DNA of 64,000 nt from Aureibaculum luteum. Its GTDB lineage: Bacteria; Bacteroidota; Bacteroidia; Flavobacteriales; Flavobacteriaceae. The position numbers and the translations under genes are program-made. Positions 37,276-46,973 of the stretch are shown one piece after another. The stretch lies in assembly GCF_003449015.1 (NCBI RefSeq), contig NZ_QRGD01000004.1, forward strand, positions 62,001-126,000. The letters are read 5' to 3'. Each line of letters opens with the position of its first letter. The first letter of the stretch is position 1. The notes beneath the pieces were generated by a model that made no database searches, had not been told where the DNA came from, and saw only the letters and a program-made list of their open reading frames with translations.

Positions 37276-39234
37276 TTATTCTATATTCCATACTTTAATT
37301 TTATTCTTACCTATTTTTAAATTTTCAAATGGGCCAACTATCGGAATCTCTTTTGTTCTTATTTTTCCAAAAAAGTCTTGGTTAATAGTTATTGGTGAAC
37401 CATCTCTATTTTCAAATGGTGTTTCCGATTGAAATGCAGCTCCCAATAATGCGGTAGTAACTAATTGGGTTTTCACACGTTTAAAACTCTCATCCACAGT
37501 CATATTCAAATAGTAACCATCGCCCTCTTTAGTCAGACTAATTGCTGGATTTAAAGTTCTATTCTCTAGAAAATTCGTTTCAATAGTTGATGGTAGTGCT
37601 TTGTTTACATAAAGATTACCATCTATAAAAACAGGAAATTTTTGTTTGTTGTAATTATTGAGACCACCTGGTGATTTCCATTGGTATGTGGCTGATGGAA
37701 AATCATTATAAGCATTTAAACCATAAAACTGGCTTTTATTCAACGTATCGTTATTGGCGGCAAAAATATTATTGTAATATCGGTCATCTCCAAGAATAAC
37801 AGTCATCATCCCAAGAACTTCTGTAGAATGTGGAAAATGATAATGTGTAAATCGATTACTCGCCGCACGCATTTGTACATTTCCAGCAATTAGATTATTT
37901 ATAAAAGCCGTTCCTTGTGAAGCATTAAGAATTCCATTTTCAGACAATAGTATATTGTTGTCAATAATCATTGGACCGTGATTAACCTCTATAAATAAAT
38001 CTTGATCTTCATTATTATATAAGAGATTTCCCGTTACGCGTGCTCCTTGTGCCTGCCAATCGAGCCATATTCCACGATGATTATCATGAATGAAATTATT
38101 TTTAATAATAACATCAATAGCTGCATGTAGTTTTATGCCTCCTATTTCCCATCCATCAAATTGCTTTTTTACATTAATATTATAAATGTGATTGTTGCTT
38201 ATTTCACTAAACACACCTCCTAAATGACCAATAATCCCACCTTGTTCACAGTCTCTTATCGTATTATTTCTGATAATATGAGAACCTATTGTTTCTTTAG
38301 ACCACCCCAATTGCAACGCTTTAAAAACAACTTCTCTTTCACGTTGTGTTCCGTGTTTTTTTTGGTCTCGTTTCCATAAATTTTGACCTGAAGCTCTTTC
38401 TTTACCTATTACAATTCCTGAACATTTTGAATCAGAAATTACATTATCTTCTATAATCCATCCTTTACTCCAATTTGGACCAATTAATCCCTCTTGCTCT
38501 GCTGTTGGAGGTGCCCATTGTGTAGCCGCTTGAGCCATTTTGAATCCACGAACCGTTATATAATTAATTCCTGTATTTTTAGGAAAAAATACAGTTGGTC
38601 TTACATTTATTTCAACCAACTCTTTGTTCGGATTTATCCCATTTAAATTAGCATAAATTGTAGTAGTCTCTTGATTACTTTCGCAATACCACTTGTATTT
38701 AGACCCTTCTGTATCTGTTGCTCTTTTTAATGAAGTTTCTGAAAACACCTTCGCCAAACTATCAATTTCATAAAGTGCCTTACCATTTATATATACTTCA
38801 CCGAGATGATGATCTCGTCCATAAGTCTTCGTTAACCAATCTCCATAAACAATTTCTTGATAGGGATTAAAGTCACCAAAAAAATCATTATTTAAAACAA
38901 CTTTCCAAACGGTTCCTTTGTGCTTTTTCCATGTTTTAATATGTTCCGAACCTTTAATCCAAACCTCTTCATTTTCTGCTGCTTGATACACAATTCTATT
39001 ACTATCATTTATTCCTCCAAAACGGGGATTTACCCATTCTCTATAAATTCCTTCATGCACGGTTATCACATCCCCTGGTTGAGCGACTTTTGCTGCTTTT
39101 GAAATGGTTTTAAATGGGGCTACTTTACTCCCTTCATTAAAATCGTTCCCTTTTTTTGAAACGTGGTATTCTTTTGCCTGAAGTAGTAATGAAAATAAAA
39201 GAAATGATAATAATGTAAATATGCTCTTTTTCAT
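37276..39234 (-). CDS. Right-handed beta-helix enzyme, GH141-like
   Basis: This 652-residue secreted protein has a signal peptide and a right-handed parallel beta-helix. The opening YHVSKKGNDFNEGSKVAPFKTI and DVITVHEGIYREWVNP is typical of DUF1565-type beta-helix enzymes, and the following FGGI, VWKVVLNNDFFGDFNPY and HHLGEVYINGKALYE segments fit what I know of GH141, which includes an alpha-L-fucosidase and a xylanase. The repeats of HIIRNNTIRDCEQGGI and VIIKNNFIHDNHRGIWLDW show the helix coils. It lies among esterases and sulfatases. GH141 is the best assignment; specificity between fucose and xylose is not decidable by eye. Confidence 0.7.
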   Translation of the reverse strand: MKKSIFTLLSFLLFSLLLQAKEYHVSKKGNDFNEGSKVAPFKTISKAAKVAQPGDVITVHEGIYREWVNPRFGGINDSNRIVYQAAENEEVWIKGSEHIKTWKKHKGTVWKVVLNNDFFGDFNPYQEIVYGDWLTKTYGRDHHLGEVYINGKALYEIDSLAKVFSETSLKRATDTEGSKYKWYCESNQETTTIYANLNGINPNKELVEINVRPTVFFPKNTGINYITVRGFKMAQAATQWAPPTAEQEGLIGPNWSKGWIIEDNVISDSKCSGIVIGKERASGQNLWKRDQKKHGTQREREVVFKALQLGWSKETIGSHIIRNNTIRDCEQGGIIGHLGGVFSEISNNHIYNINVKKQFDGWEIGGIKLHAAIDVIIKNNFIHDNHRGIWLDWQAQGARVTGNLLYNNEDQDLFIEVNHGPMIIDNNILLSENGILNASQGTAFINNLIAGNVQMRAASNRFTHYHFPHSTEVLGMMTVILGDDRYYNNIFAANNDTLNKSQFYGLNAYNDFPSATYQWKSPGGLNNYNKQKFPVFIDGNLYVNKALPSTIETNFLENRTLNPAISLTKEGDGYYLNMTVDESFKRVKTQLVTTALLGAAFQSETPFENRDGSPITINQDFFGKIRTKEIPIVGPFENLKIGKNKIKVWNIE

Positions 39235-39309
39235 TTTCGATCTATTTTAATAATTGTGATATAAGTTTTTAAATTTCACAGGTAAATTTTTAAAATCAGA
39301 TTTTGATAA

Positions 39310-40896
39310 TTAATCCAACGACATCCACGTTACTTGTTTCCAATTTTCTTTAATAAAAGGCTGTGGAGTACCATCGGTTGATCTCCCATTTTTTATAATC
39401 TCTGTAATTTTTTTTGTTAAGTGATTAACAACATCAGGATGTTTAAAATAAAGGTTGACTGTTTCCCCTGGATCATTCTTAATATCATAAAGCTCATATG
39501 TCGCTTCTCCTTTTTGAGGCATTACGATGACAGGTTTCAAAGAACCTCCTGAACCTCTTAACATATTTAACTTCCATTTACCTTCTCTAATTGCAAAATG
39601 ACCTGTAAACGAATGATGAATTACTGCTCTATCTAAACTTTGATTTTCATTCGAATCTTTCATTAAGTCATATAAACTATAACTATCTTCACCTGCATTA
39701 TCTGGCAGCGTAACCCCAACAATATCTGCTATGGTTGCTAAATAATCTGATTGGCAAACTGGTGAATTACTTTTTTTACCAGCCTCTATAACATTTGGCC
39801 AACGCATTAAAAAAGGCACTCGGTGTCCTCCTTCATAAATATCACGTTTTCCACCCTTAAAATTTAAACTACTATAATGTTGATACGTATCTCTTTGGTA
39901 TGCGTAATTGGATTCAGCTCCATTATCAGATGAAAATATGACCAAGGTGTTTTCTTCCAAACCATTGGCTTTTAGGGCCTCTAATACTTGCCCAATTCTA
40001 TAATCAGTTTCTTCCATAAAATCCCCATAATTTCCACAAGTACTGCGGTCTTGAAAATCAGGATGTGTACAATGTGGTAAGTGTGGACTTGTTAGTGGTA
40101 AATACAAAAAGAAAGGCTTATCATTGTTGGGTTCACTTGCCGATTTATTAATATAATCAACCGCTTTATTGGCTAAGGTTTCTAAGACCAACTCATCATT
40201 AAACGAAGGAGCCACCTCAACAAAACCTCTATCTCGTTCTGTTTGATATGGCGGTGTCATTCGATATGTGCGTGGGGTTACATCCAATTTCTTTTTAGTA
40301 AATAGTATTGGCGGATCTACTACCCTATCATTTTCTAAAAAAGTTAATATTCCATAATTCATAGAAGCAGGAATACCATAAAAATAATCGAATCCTTTTT
40401 CAATTGGCCCATCTGTAAATGGTTTTGACCAATCTCTATTATCACTTTTTAAATCTCCTTCAAACTCCATTTGAAGATGCCATTTACCTATCATTGCTGT
40501 TTGATAACCATTCGCTTTCAACATGGAAGCAATGGTCATTCGGTCTTTTTCGATTAAGCAGGGGCCATCGGCTCTTAATACGCCTTTTTTTAATGAGGTT
40601 CTCCAACTATAACGTCCTGTTAATAAACTATATCTGGAAGGCGTACATACGGCATCGCTACTATGACCATCAGTAAACGTTATTCCTTCATGAGCCAATT
40701 TATCCATATTTGGAGTCTTAAATTTGGCTTCAGGATTAAGAGCACTCACATCGCCATACCCTTGATCGTCCGTATAAATAATAATAATGTTAGGTTTGAT
40801 TTTTTGAGCTGAACAAGCCAAAAATCCACATAATAAAAACAATAAAATACTGATAGAATGAATGGATTTTAAGGCTCTTTTCATTTTATATCTCAT
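39310..40896 (-). CDS. Sulfatase, family S1 (arylsulfatase A type)
   Basis: This 528-residue exported sulfatase removes sulfate esters from sugars. The formylglycine signature CTPSRYSLLTGR places the modified residue at Cys84; DDQGYGD gives metal ligands and SSDNGAESNY the late Asp-Asn pair. GKWHLQMEFEGD shows the Lys/His substrate-site region with a different continuation from the four-member group elsewhere in the locus, so it is a distinct subfamily. The signal ends in LACSAQ and may be either cleaved or lipidated. It is 17 bp downstream of the next sulfatase gene. Which sulfate position it attacks is unknown. Confidence 0.92.
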   Translation of the reverse strand: MRYKMKRALKSIHSISILLFLLCGFLACSAQKIKPNIIIIYTDDQGYGDVSALNPEAKFKTPNMDKLAHEGITFTDGHSSDAVCTPSRYSLLTGRYSWRTSLKKGVLRADGPCLIEKDRMTIASMLKANGYQTAMIGKWHLQMEFEGDLKSDNRDWSKPFTDGPIEKGFDYFYGIPASMNYGILTFLENDRVVDPPILFTKKKLDVTPRTYRMTPPYQTERDRGFVEVAPSFNDELVLETLANKAVDYINKSASEPNNDKPFFLYLPLTSPHLPHCTHPDFQDRSTCGNYGDFMEETDYRIGQVLEALKANGLEENTLVIFSSDNGAESNYAYQRDTYQHYSSLNFKGGKRDIYEGGHRVPFLMRWPNVIEAGKKSNSPVCQSDYLATIADIVGVTLPDNAGEDSYSLYDLMKDSNENQSLDRAVIHHSFTGHFAIREGKWKLNMLRGSGGSLKPVIVMPQKGEATYELYDIKNDPGETVNLYFKHPDVVNHLTKKITEIIKNGRSTDGTPQPFIKENWKQVTWMSLD

Positions 40897-40913
40897 AATT
40901 GTATTTTTTAAAT

Positions 40914-42722
40914 CTATTTGGACGCTATTTTTTCGATATAGACATAGTATGCAGGATGCACCCGGTCGTCCTCATCAATTAACTGTGCTTCCATGTCATA
41001 TTTACCCGCAGGAATTTTCCCTTTGAACGTCACTTCATCTTGTCCTTTAGTAATTTCTATTGTCTTAGAAATATTTGCAACATATAAAAAAGCTTCTTTA
41101 AAATCTGACTTTATACTAGCAGGTGAAGTTTTATCATACTCAACAGCTTCTTTTTGTGCAGGAAATGTTGCATTAATTGCCAATCCACTTTCTCGAGGAA
41201 ATCTACGTAAACTAATAGCGTACTCACCATCTTCAACAAATTCAATTTTCCATTTTCCACCAGCTTTTGTTCCTGTAATTGCCCCATTTTGATGCCATGA
41301 ACCACTGTATTTACCAACAATCATATCATGAGCTGAAATACGACTAGGATTTTCTTTTGGAGACCCTACTTTAATATAAGCATATTGTTCATTAACACCT
41401 TCATCTACAAATGATTCCCACCACTTTTCATATCCAACTGCCAACCGTGATGCCACCTCTGGATGTGCATCAATAATATTATTTTCTTGACCTAAATCTT
41501 TACGCATGTCATAAAGTTCTTTTCCATCAACTAAACGCCAATTATCATCCATTACCGTATATTTTCTATACTTGATTAGGTTTTGTTCGCGTTGCGTATC
41601 CATGTACAAAATCCTATTTTCCCATAATGCATTTTCATCCGTTAAAAGTGGTTTAAAACTTTTACCATCTAGCGGTTTTATAGGATTAAAATCTAAACCT
41701 AGTAAATCTACAAATGTGGGTAACAAATCATAATGAGCAACCAGTTTATCAATATCTTTACCTCCAGTTAGTTTTCCATCAGGCCAACGGATATATAGCG
41801 GCACGCGATGTCCTCCATCATATTGGCTTCCTTTTCCACCTCTTAGCCCAGCATTATAAGTACCTCGCCCAGCTGAAGTTCCATTATCAGTAGTAAAAAT
41901 TAATATGGTGTTATCTAAAATATCTAAGTCATCCAGTTTGTCTTCTAACCTCTTAAAGTTATCATCCATATTGGTTATCATTCCATAAAACCGTTTTAAT
42001 CTTGGATTCAATTTTTCAAAATCTTTCCCTTGATACATGTCAAAGTATTTTTTAGGGAGATTGTAAGGGGAATGGGGTGCATTTGTAGAAATATAACAGA
42101 AAAAAGGGTTGTCTTTATTGGTTTCAATAAAACGTAACGCATTATCAAAAAATACATCGGTGCAATAGCCTTCATATTTTTCCATTTTTCCATTGTGCCA
42201 ATAGGTATCATCAAAATAGTCATTACCCCAATAATCAGGTCCTTGACCTATACCTCCACCACCATGACGAACCACTTCATGAAAGCCTCTATCTTCTGGA
42301 CGATAGGGATAATTATCACCTAAATGCCATTTTCCAAACATGGCATTGGTATACCCATTTTGAGCAAATATTTGAGGTAAAATAACTTCATCTTCAAAAA
42401 GAATGGACCGTCCATTTATAGTATGAAATACATTTACCCGATTACTATGTCTTCCTGACATTAAAGCACCTCTTGTTGGTGCACAAGTGGTAGATACGTG
42501 ATAATTGGTAAATCGTATGGACTGCGTATACAATTTATCAATAGTTGGAGTTTTAATATACGGATTACCTTCACAAGCTAAATCGCCTTTACCTTGATCA
42601 TCAGTAATTACAATGATAATATTTGGTTTTTGTTTTGCATTCTTATTCACTTGAGCATATAAAATAGTGACATGCATTAAGCAGGAAGTGAACACTAGAA
42701 ATAATAATCTACTTTTTTTCAT
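40914..42722 (-). CDS. Sulfatase, family S1, four-member paralogue group
   Basis: This 602-residue exported sulfatase has modified residue Cys80 in CAPTRGALMSGR, metal ligands in ITDDQGKGD, and TDNGTSAGRG. GKWHLGDNYPYRPEDRGF and the C-terminal module with EYAISLRRFPRES are shared with the sulfatases at 52375, 54564 and 60900, so these four form one paralogous group. The frame is open upstream to 42800 and would overlap the preceding gene; ATG 42722 begins a signal peptide (MKKSRLLFLVF) 40 bp after that gene's stop and is preferred. Its substrate position is unknown; paralogues may attack different sulfate positions. Confidence 0.92.
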   Translation of the reverse strand: MKKSRLLFLVFTSCLMHVTILYAQVNKNAKQKPNIIIVITDDQGKGDLACEGNPYIKTPTIDKLYTQSIRFTNYHVSTTCAPTRGALMSGRHSNRVNVFHTINGRSILFEDEVILPQIFAQNGYTNAMFGKWHLGDNYPYRPEDRGFHEVVRHGGGGIGQGPDYWGNDYFDDTYWHNGKMEKYEGYCTDVFFDNALRFIETNKDNPFFCYISTNAPHSPYNLPKKYFDMYQGKDFEKLNPRLKRFYGMITNMDDNFKRLEDKLDDLDILDNTILIFTTDNGTSAGRGTYNAGLRGGKGSQYDGGHRVPLYIRWPDGKLTGGKDIDKLVAHYDLLPTFVDLLGLDFNPIKPLDGKSFKPLLTDENALWENRILYMDTQREQNLIKYRKYTVMDDNWRLVDGKELYDMRKDLGQENNIIDAHPEVASRLAVGYEKWWESFVDEGVNEQYAYIKVGSPKENPSRISAHDMIVGKYSGSWHQNGAITGTKAGGKWKIEFVEDGEYAISLRRFPRESGLAINATFPAQKEAVEYDKTSPASIKSDFKEAFLYVANISKTIEITKGQDEVTFKGKIPAGKYDMEAQLIDEDDRVHPAYYVYIEKIASK

Positions 42723-42762
42723 TTTAATCATATTAGAGAGTAACTTTTTATCTGTTCGTCCA

Positions 42763-44247
42763 TTATTTTGTTTGGTTCCATAACCTGTAAGGATCATCAT
42801 TTTGTTCCATTTGCTCTAATAACAATGCTTCCATCTCGGCCAATTTATCGGCATACTTCGGGTTTTCAGCCAAATCAGTTTCCATTGCTCCTTTTTTATG
42901 ATGTTCAGGTAAATATTCATTTGGATTTTCCGCTAAATTAAATAGTTGTGTTTCACGTACAGCCCCATCCATCACATCATATTTTATGAGCTTCCAATCC
43001 CCTTTTTTAACAGAACGCATGCCAGGTTTTGTTCCTCCCGCATAAACACCATACATTACATCTCTAACCACATCTTCTTCCCCTTTCAACACTGGAACAA
43101 AGCTTTTACCTTCAACAGTTTTAGGTGCATCAATGCCTGCCAAATCACATAACGTAGGCAACACATCTAACAAATAAATATTACCATTAACTCGCTTCCC
43201 AGTGGCTAAGCCTGGGCCTTTAATTATAAAAGGTACACGCCAAGTATGCTCATATAAATTTTGTTTTCCCTGTAAACCATGTCTCCCAATGGCCATTCCA
43301 TGATCAGAGGTGTAAATAATATAAGTATTATCTAATTCTCCTAAATCTTCTAACTTTTTCAATACTTTTCCCAATTGATTATCAATGTTTTCTGAACACG
43401 CATACTCTCTACCCAATTCATTTCTAATCGTATTTTCATCTCTATTTTTCCAAACCCCACTTACACGTTCTTCATCTCTAAGTTCCGGATGCCCATGAAA
43501 AAATGGGTGTGCTGGAAGGTAATTATCCTGTAATTGAGGTTGTTTTTCATTTAGAGCCGGTAGGCTATTTTTATCCTTATGATTAGTAGCTCCATATTTT
43601 TCTAACAATTCTGGAGTACCATTTCGAGTATCGTGGGGATGTGAAAAACCGAAGTAGATAAAAAAGGGATCTTTTTCTTTCGTTTGTTCTCTAGCTCCTA
43701 AATAATCTAAGACTTGAGTTGCATGCCATGCACTACCACTTTCTTCGGTACCACCACGCTTAGTTGCATCATGCACCACACTAAATTGTTTATTTGCACC
43801 AGGATAAGAATTTCCTTTTTTACATGTACGCATTGTTTTATACCCTGCCCTATTAAAAACAGCTCCAATGGTTTGCTCGTCTAGCTCATGGGGATCCGTT
43901 TGTTTTTGAAATTCAGCACTAGGCGGCAAATGCCATAGTGTACGACCGGTCATAATCATATGACGCGAAGGCGTACAAACAGCTCCATTCATAGACCCCA
44001 TTTGCCTTGCTTGATCAAAAACAATTCCTTCATTTGCCAATTTACTAATATTGGGTGTCTCCAAAATAGAATTAGGATCATAGGTTTGTAAATCAAATGC
44101 AGATTGATCATCAACTAAAACAAAAAGAAAATTAGGTCTTTTTTGTTCTTTCGGCGTTTCAACTTTTATTCCTTGCTTATTTTTACAATTGTAAAAAACT
44201 ACTGACAATAAGCATATTAACACCACTTGTTTTATGTACTGCTTCAT
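42763..44247 (-). CDS. Sulfatase, family S1 (iduronate-2-sulfatase-like)
   Basis: This 494-residue sulfatase has modified residue Cys91 in AVCTPSRHMIMTGR, metal ligands in LVDDQSAFD, and YTSDHGMAIGRHGLQGKQNLYEH, which puts it on the iduronate/choline-sulfatase side of S1. It lacks the GKWHLG segment of the others and has RTCKKGNSYPG in that region. The signal ends in FYNCKNK, probably a lipoprotein. It is 13 bp after the heparinase-like gene, fitting a role in clearing sulfate from uronic-acid-bearing products, though that is only inference. Confidence 0.9.
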   Translation of the reverse strand: MKQYIKQVVLICLLSVVFYNCKNKQGIKVETPKEQKRPNFLFVLVDDQSAFDLQTYDPNSILETPNISKLANEGIVFDQARQMGSMNGAVCTPSRHMIMTGRTLWHLPPSAEFQKQTDPHELDEQTIGAVFNRAGYKTMRTCKKGNSYPGANKQFSVVHDATKRGGTEESGSAWHATQVLDYLGAREQTKEKDPFFIYFGFSHPHDTRNGTPELLEKYGATNHKDKNSLPALNEKQPQLQDNYLPAHPFFHGHPELRDEERVSGVWKNRDENTIRNELGREYACSENIDNQLGKVLKKLEDLGELDNTYIIYTSDHGMAIGRHGLQGKQNLYEHTWRVPFIIKGPGLATGKRVNGNIYLLDVLPTLCDLAGIDAPKTVEGKSFVPVLKGEEDVVRDVMYGVYAGGTKPGMRSVKKGDWKLIKYDVMDGAVRETQLFNLAENPNEYLPEHHKKGAMETDLAENPKYADKLAEMEALLLEQMEQNDDPYRLWNQTK

Positions 44248-44260
44248 AATTATAAATTAT

Positions 44261-46783
44261 TTATTTAGATTTAGCTATTTCTGTTTTTACTACTATATCG
44301 TTAACACGTTCTTCCATGATTATTTTAAAATCAGATTGTTCAAAATTCTCAATGTGTATATACTGTTCTCTACCATCCTTTAAATAAATGGTTAATTGAT
44401 CGGCTGTTTTACATACGATTTTATCTATCTTACTTTCTCCTTGATAGGGTTCAATAACATTTAAAAACACGACTTCTTTTTCGTTAACTCTTACTCCATA
44501 CGTCTTACGGTTAGGATTGTTTCTAATATCTCGTTGTTTACCCCCATTTGGATAGCTGCTTAACAAAATTTCTGCTTTTTTGGGCCAAATAGAATAAACA
44601 TCTAATTTATTTCCCTCTTCATCAAATTCTATTTTAGTTCCTTTCTTGGTTGTATACCATTGTGCATTTTTAAAATACGTATAGGGAGAATCTTCATTAG
44701 TACTTAATAGCTCTAAACTTTTTCCTTGCTTTTTAGCACCGGAAATTGACTTAAAACCAACAGGATGTAGTAACCAATCGTAATTATGTTTTTTATTAGA
44801 TTTCATATAATCAGCAATTACCACATAATTATCAGTAACAATAGACAACCTTCTTTGCTGAATAGGATTAAAATCAGACGCGTAATCAGTGTCATCCCAA
44901 GGTGGAAATTTATCTGCATTCCACTTTGGAATAATCCGCCATCGAGCATTGGTTTCTACAGCACTTGCTTGCATCATTTCACCTTTAAAAAATAATAATT
45001 GTTCGGATGGTACAGCCTCTTGTTGTAGTTCATCAACAATAACCATATTATGTGTAGCTGATGTTTGTACGCTTTCTTTATATCCCGGATTGCCATAGCC
45101 AAACCACACCATTTCTGTTCCAAAATATTTATGTCCATTTCTATCTAATGCAATTAAGCTTGCCCTATCAAAATGTCCGTGCCAACCACCATGTGTTCCG
45201 TATTTTAGATAGGCTTGAATCTGATCTTTAGGTGTCTTAGTCTTAGGTTGCGATCGTAATGCTACTAAACCTACATTGGGCAAAAAACTTGATTCAGTTC
45301 TTGGATCTTTTATTTGTGGTAATTCAGGTATTCCGTACATTAAGGACACCCATGATTCTCTCTTGGTTTTATTAATTACCCACGCTAAATCATCAATTTT
45401 ATATTCACGATATGCGAGTTCATAAAATTCGTTAGGTTCTTTTAAATTGGAATCATTACTTGAGACGACATAAGCATTTTCATCCATCATAGGTATATAT
45501 GGTGTTACCATATCTTCTAGGCCTCTAGTATTTTTTCCTGTGGGGCCCCAGTTATCAAACTTCATACCTGCAAAGCCTTCTTTAACATTGTCAAAATCTT
45601 TACTTTTAAATGCTGCGGGAAAACGTCTATGATATAAATCGAGTCCGTAGTTTTCAAATGCTTGTGACACTAAAGTATAACGTTGTGTTACCAAATAACA
45701 ATAATTGGCTGTACCTTCAAACCACCAGCCATCGGCCATAACTCCTTTTCCAATCTGATCTGCCATACCACCATCGGCCTCAATTAAATAATCAACCTCA
45801 GCCATATCTTGTAAAAAAAGAGCAACTAGTATAGCACCTGCATTAGCACTTGCTTGATGGTTCATAATACCTAAACCATTCATGTGCTCTTTATTCAATT
45901 TTAAATAATAACGAAAAGTGTTGTTAATATTTTCTCTATCGGACGTTGTTAAGCTCGGTTCATTATAAACAACATCACAAGCTGCAGCTAAAAACAAAAA
46001 GAAATTACCTTCATGTACTTGCACCCCATTCGTTGCTGCACCTATCGATAAATAACCTTTATTTTTATCAGTAACAATTTTTATAAAAGTGATTAATTTA
46101 TCTCTAAATTCTAGATTACCTGTTAGTTTATAAGCTAAGGCTAGTTTAAATGCCTTTTCGCCGTCACTAGCACTATAATTTAAACTTGACCAAACTTTTG
46201 TTGGACGTGGCTTTGTAATAATTTTAAGTTCCGGAAACTCAAAATGATCAAGCTCCTTTAACATGATTTCTAAATTATCATTAGCCCAATTATAATTCTT
46301 TATTTTTTGATTAGTTTCTTCAAATATGGTATCAGTTACTAATAAAAACGGATGTGGTTTCGCACGAACTGAAATAAACGATAAGGTTTCTAAGGTGTTG
46401 TTATCCTTATCTTTTAAAACAATAAAACTAGATTCATAGCCACCTACAGGAATTCTATCACTAACAATAACCGAAAGTTGACCTTCAAAGCTTTTATTGG
46501 CTTCTAAGACTACTTCTGTAGCACTCAAGATTGTTCTACATCCTAATTGCCTTGGATTTTTTACACTTAAAAAATAGGTTTGACGCGTATTTGTTGTGTT
46601 TTTTAATTGAAACGCATATTGTATGGTATCGTTAGCTTTGGCTGCATCCGTTTGTTGACTACTCGTTAACTTTTCGTTTTTAATCGTTGAAAAAGCGGAC
46701 AAATTTGTTGATAGGGCTAAAAGTAATAACAATACGACTTTTGTCATTTTCATTTTATGTCTAATCATTAAATCGGTTTTCAT
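44261..46783 (-). CDS. Heparinase II/III-like protein, candidate polysaccharide lyase
   Basis: This 840-residue exported protein has an N-terminal beta domain, an alpha/alpha toroid (about 150-480) and a C-terminal beta-sandwich of heparinase II/III type. The YGTHGGWHGHFDRASLIAL block near 525-543 contains the histidine typical of this superfamily's active region, and THNMVIVDELQQE follows. Members include lyases of alginate, heparin and ulvan (PL12, PL15, PL17, PL21, PL40 and others); I cannot assign a family. A lyase would create the unsaturated ends that the GH88 at 21021 removes. The start at 46783 is conserved in the repeat copy near 48927; an inner ATG (46753) begins a cleaner signal peptide. 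Confidence 0.8.
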   Translation of the reverse strand: MKTDLMIRHKMKMTKVVLLLLLALSTNLSAFSTIKNEKLTSSQQTDAAKANDTIQYAFQLKNTTNTRQTYFLSVKNPRQLGCRTILSATEVVLEANKSFEGQLSVIVSDRIPVGGYESSFIVLKDKDNNTLETLSFISVRAKPHPFLLVTDTIFEETNQKIKNYNWANDNLEIMLKELDHFEFPELKIITKPRPTKVWSSLNYSASDGEKAFKLALAYKLTGNLEFRDKLITFIKIVTDKNKGYLSIGAATNGVQVHEGNFFLFLAAACDVVYNEPSLTTSDRENINNTFRYYLKLNKEHMNGLGIMNHQASANAGAILVALFLQDMAEVDYLIEADGGMADQIGKGVMADGWWFEGTANYCYLVTQRYTLVSQAFENYGLDLYHRRFPAAFKSKDFDNVKEGFAGMKFDNWGPTGKNTRGLEDMVTPYIPMMDENAYVVSSNDSNLKEPNEFYELAYREYKIDDLAWVINKTKRESWVSLMYGIPELPQIKDPRTESSFLPNVGLVALRSQPKTKTPKDQIQAYLKYGTHGGWHGHFDRASLIALDRNGHKYFGTEMVWFGYGNPGYKESVQTSATHNMVIVDELQQEAVPSEQLLFFKGEMMQASAVETNARWRIIPKWNADKFPPWDDTDYASDFNPIQQRRLSIVTDNYVVIADYMKSNKKHNYDWLLHPVGFKSISGAKKQGKSLELLSTNEDSPYTYFKNAQWYTTKKGTKIEFDEEGNKLDVYSIWPKKAEILLSSYPNGGKQRDIRNNPNRKTYGVRVNEKEVVFLNVIEPYQGESKIDKIVCKTADQLTIYLKDGREQYIHIENFEQSDFKIIMEERVNDIVVKTEIAKSK

Positions 46784-46843
46784 ACTGTTCTCTTAGGTTA
46801 ATAGGTAATTACTAGATTACCATAATATTTTAACATCTGACGG
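46732..46843 (-). repeat. 112-bp direct repeat R1, heparinase side
   Basis: This 112-bp stretch matches 48876-48987 over its whole length at about 80 percent identity or a little more. Reading the minus strand it holds a remnant of the beta-helix gene's end (codons PSDVKILW plus stop), a spacer, and the first 17 codons of the heparinase-like gene. The homology to the beta-helix gene stops exactly at those eight codons. With R2 it brackets the DUF1080 and ThuA genes. Confidence 0.9.
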
Positions 46844-46973
46844 TATTTGTGACTAAGTCCTTTAACTAGTTGTTCTTTCTGATAATTGTTTTCTCGTAAT
46901 TAAAATATCTAATTATGGATTTAAAAAAATCGAAACAACGATAGAATGTATTACAAGATGCTATATGGACTAG

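Noticed and set aside
42723-42800. N-terminal extension of the sulfatase at 40914
   Set aside because: The extension overlaps the upstream sulfatase gene and hides a clear signal peptide. ATG 42722 gives a normal export signal.
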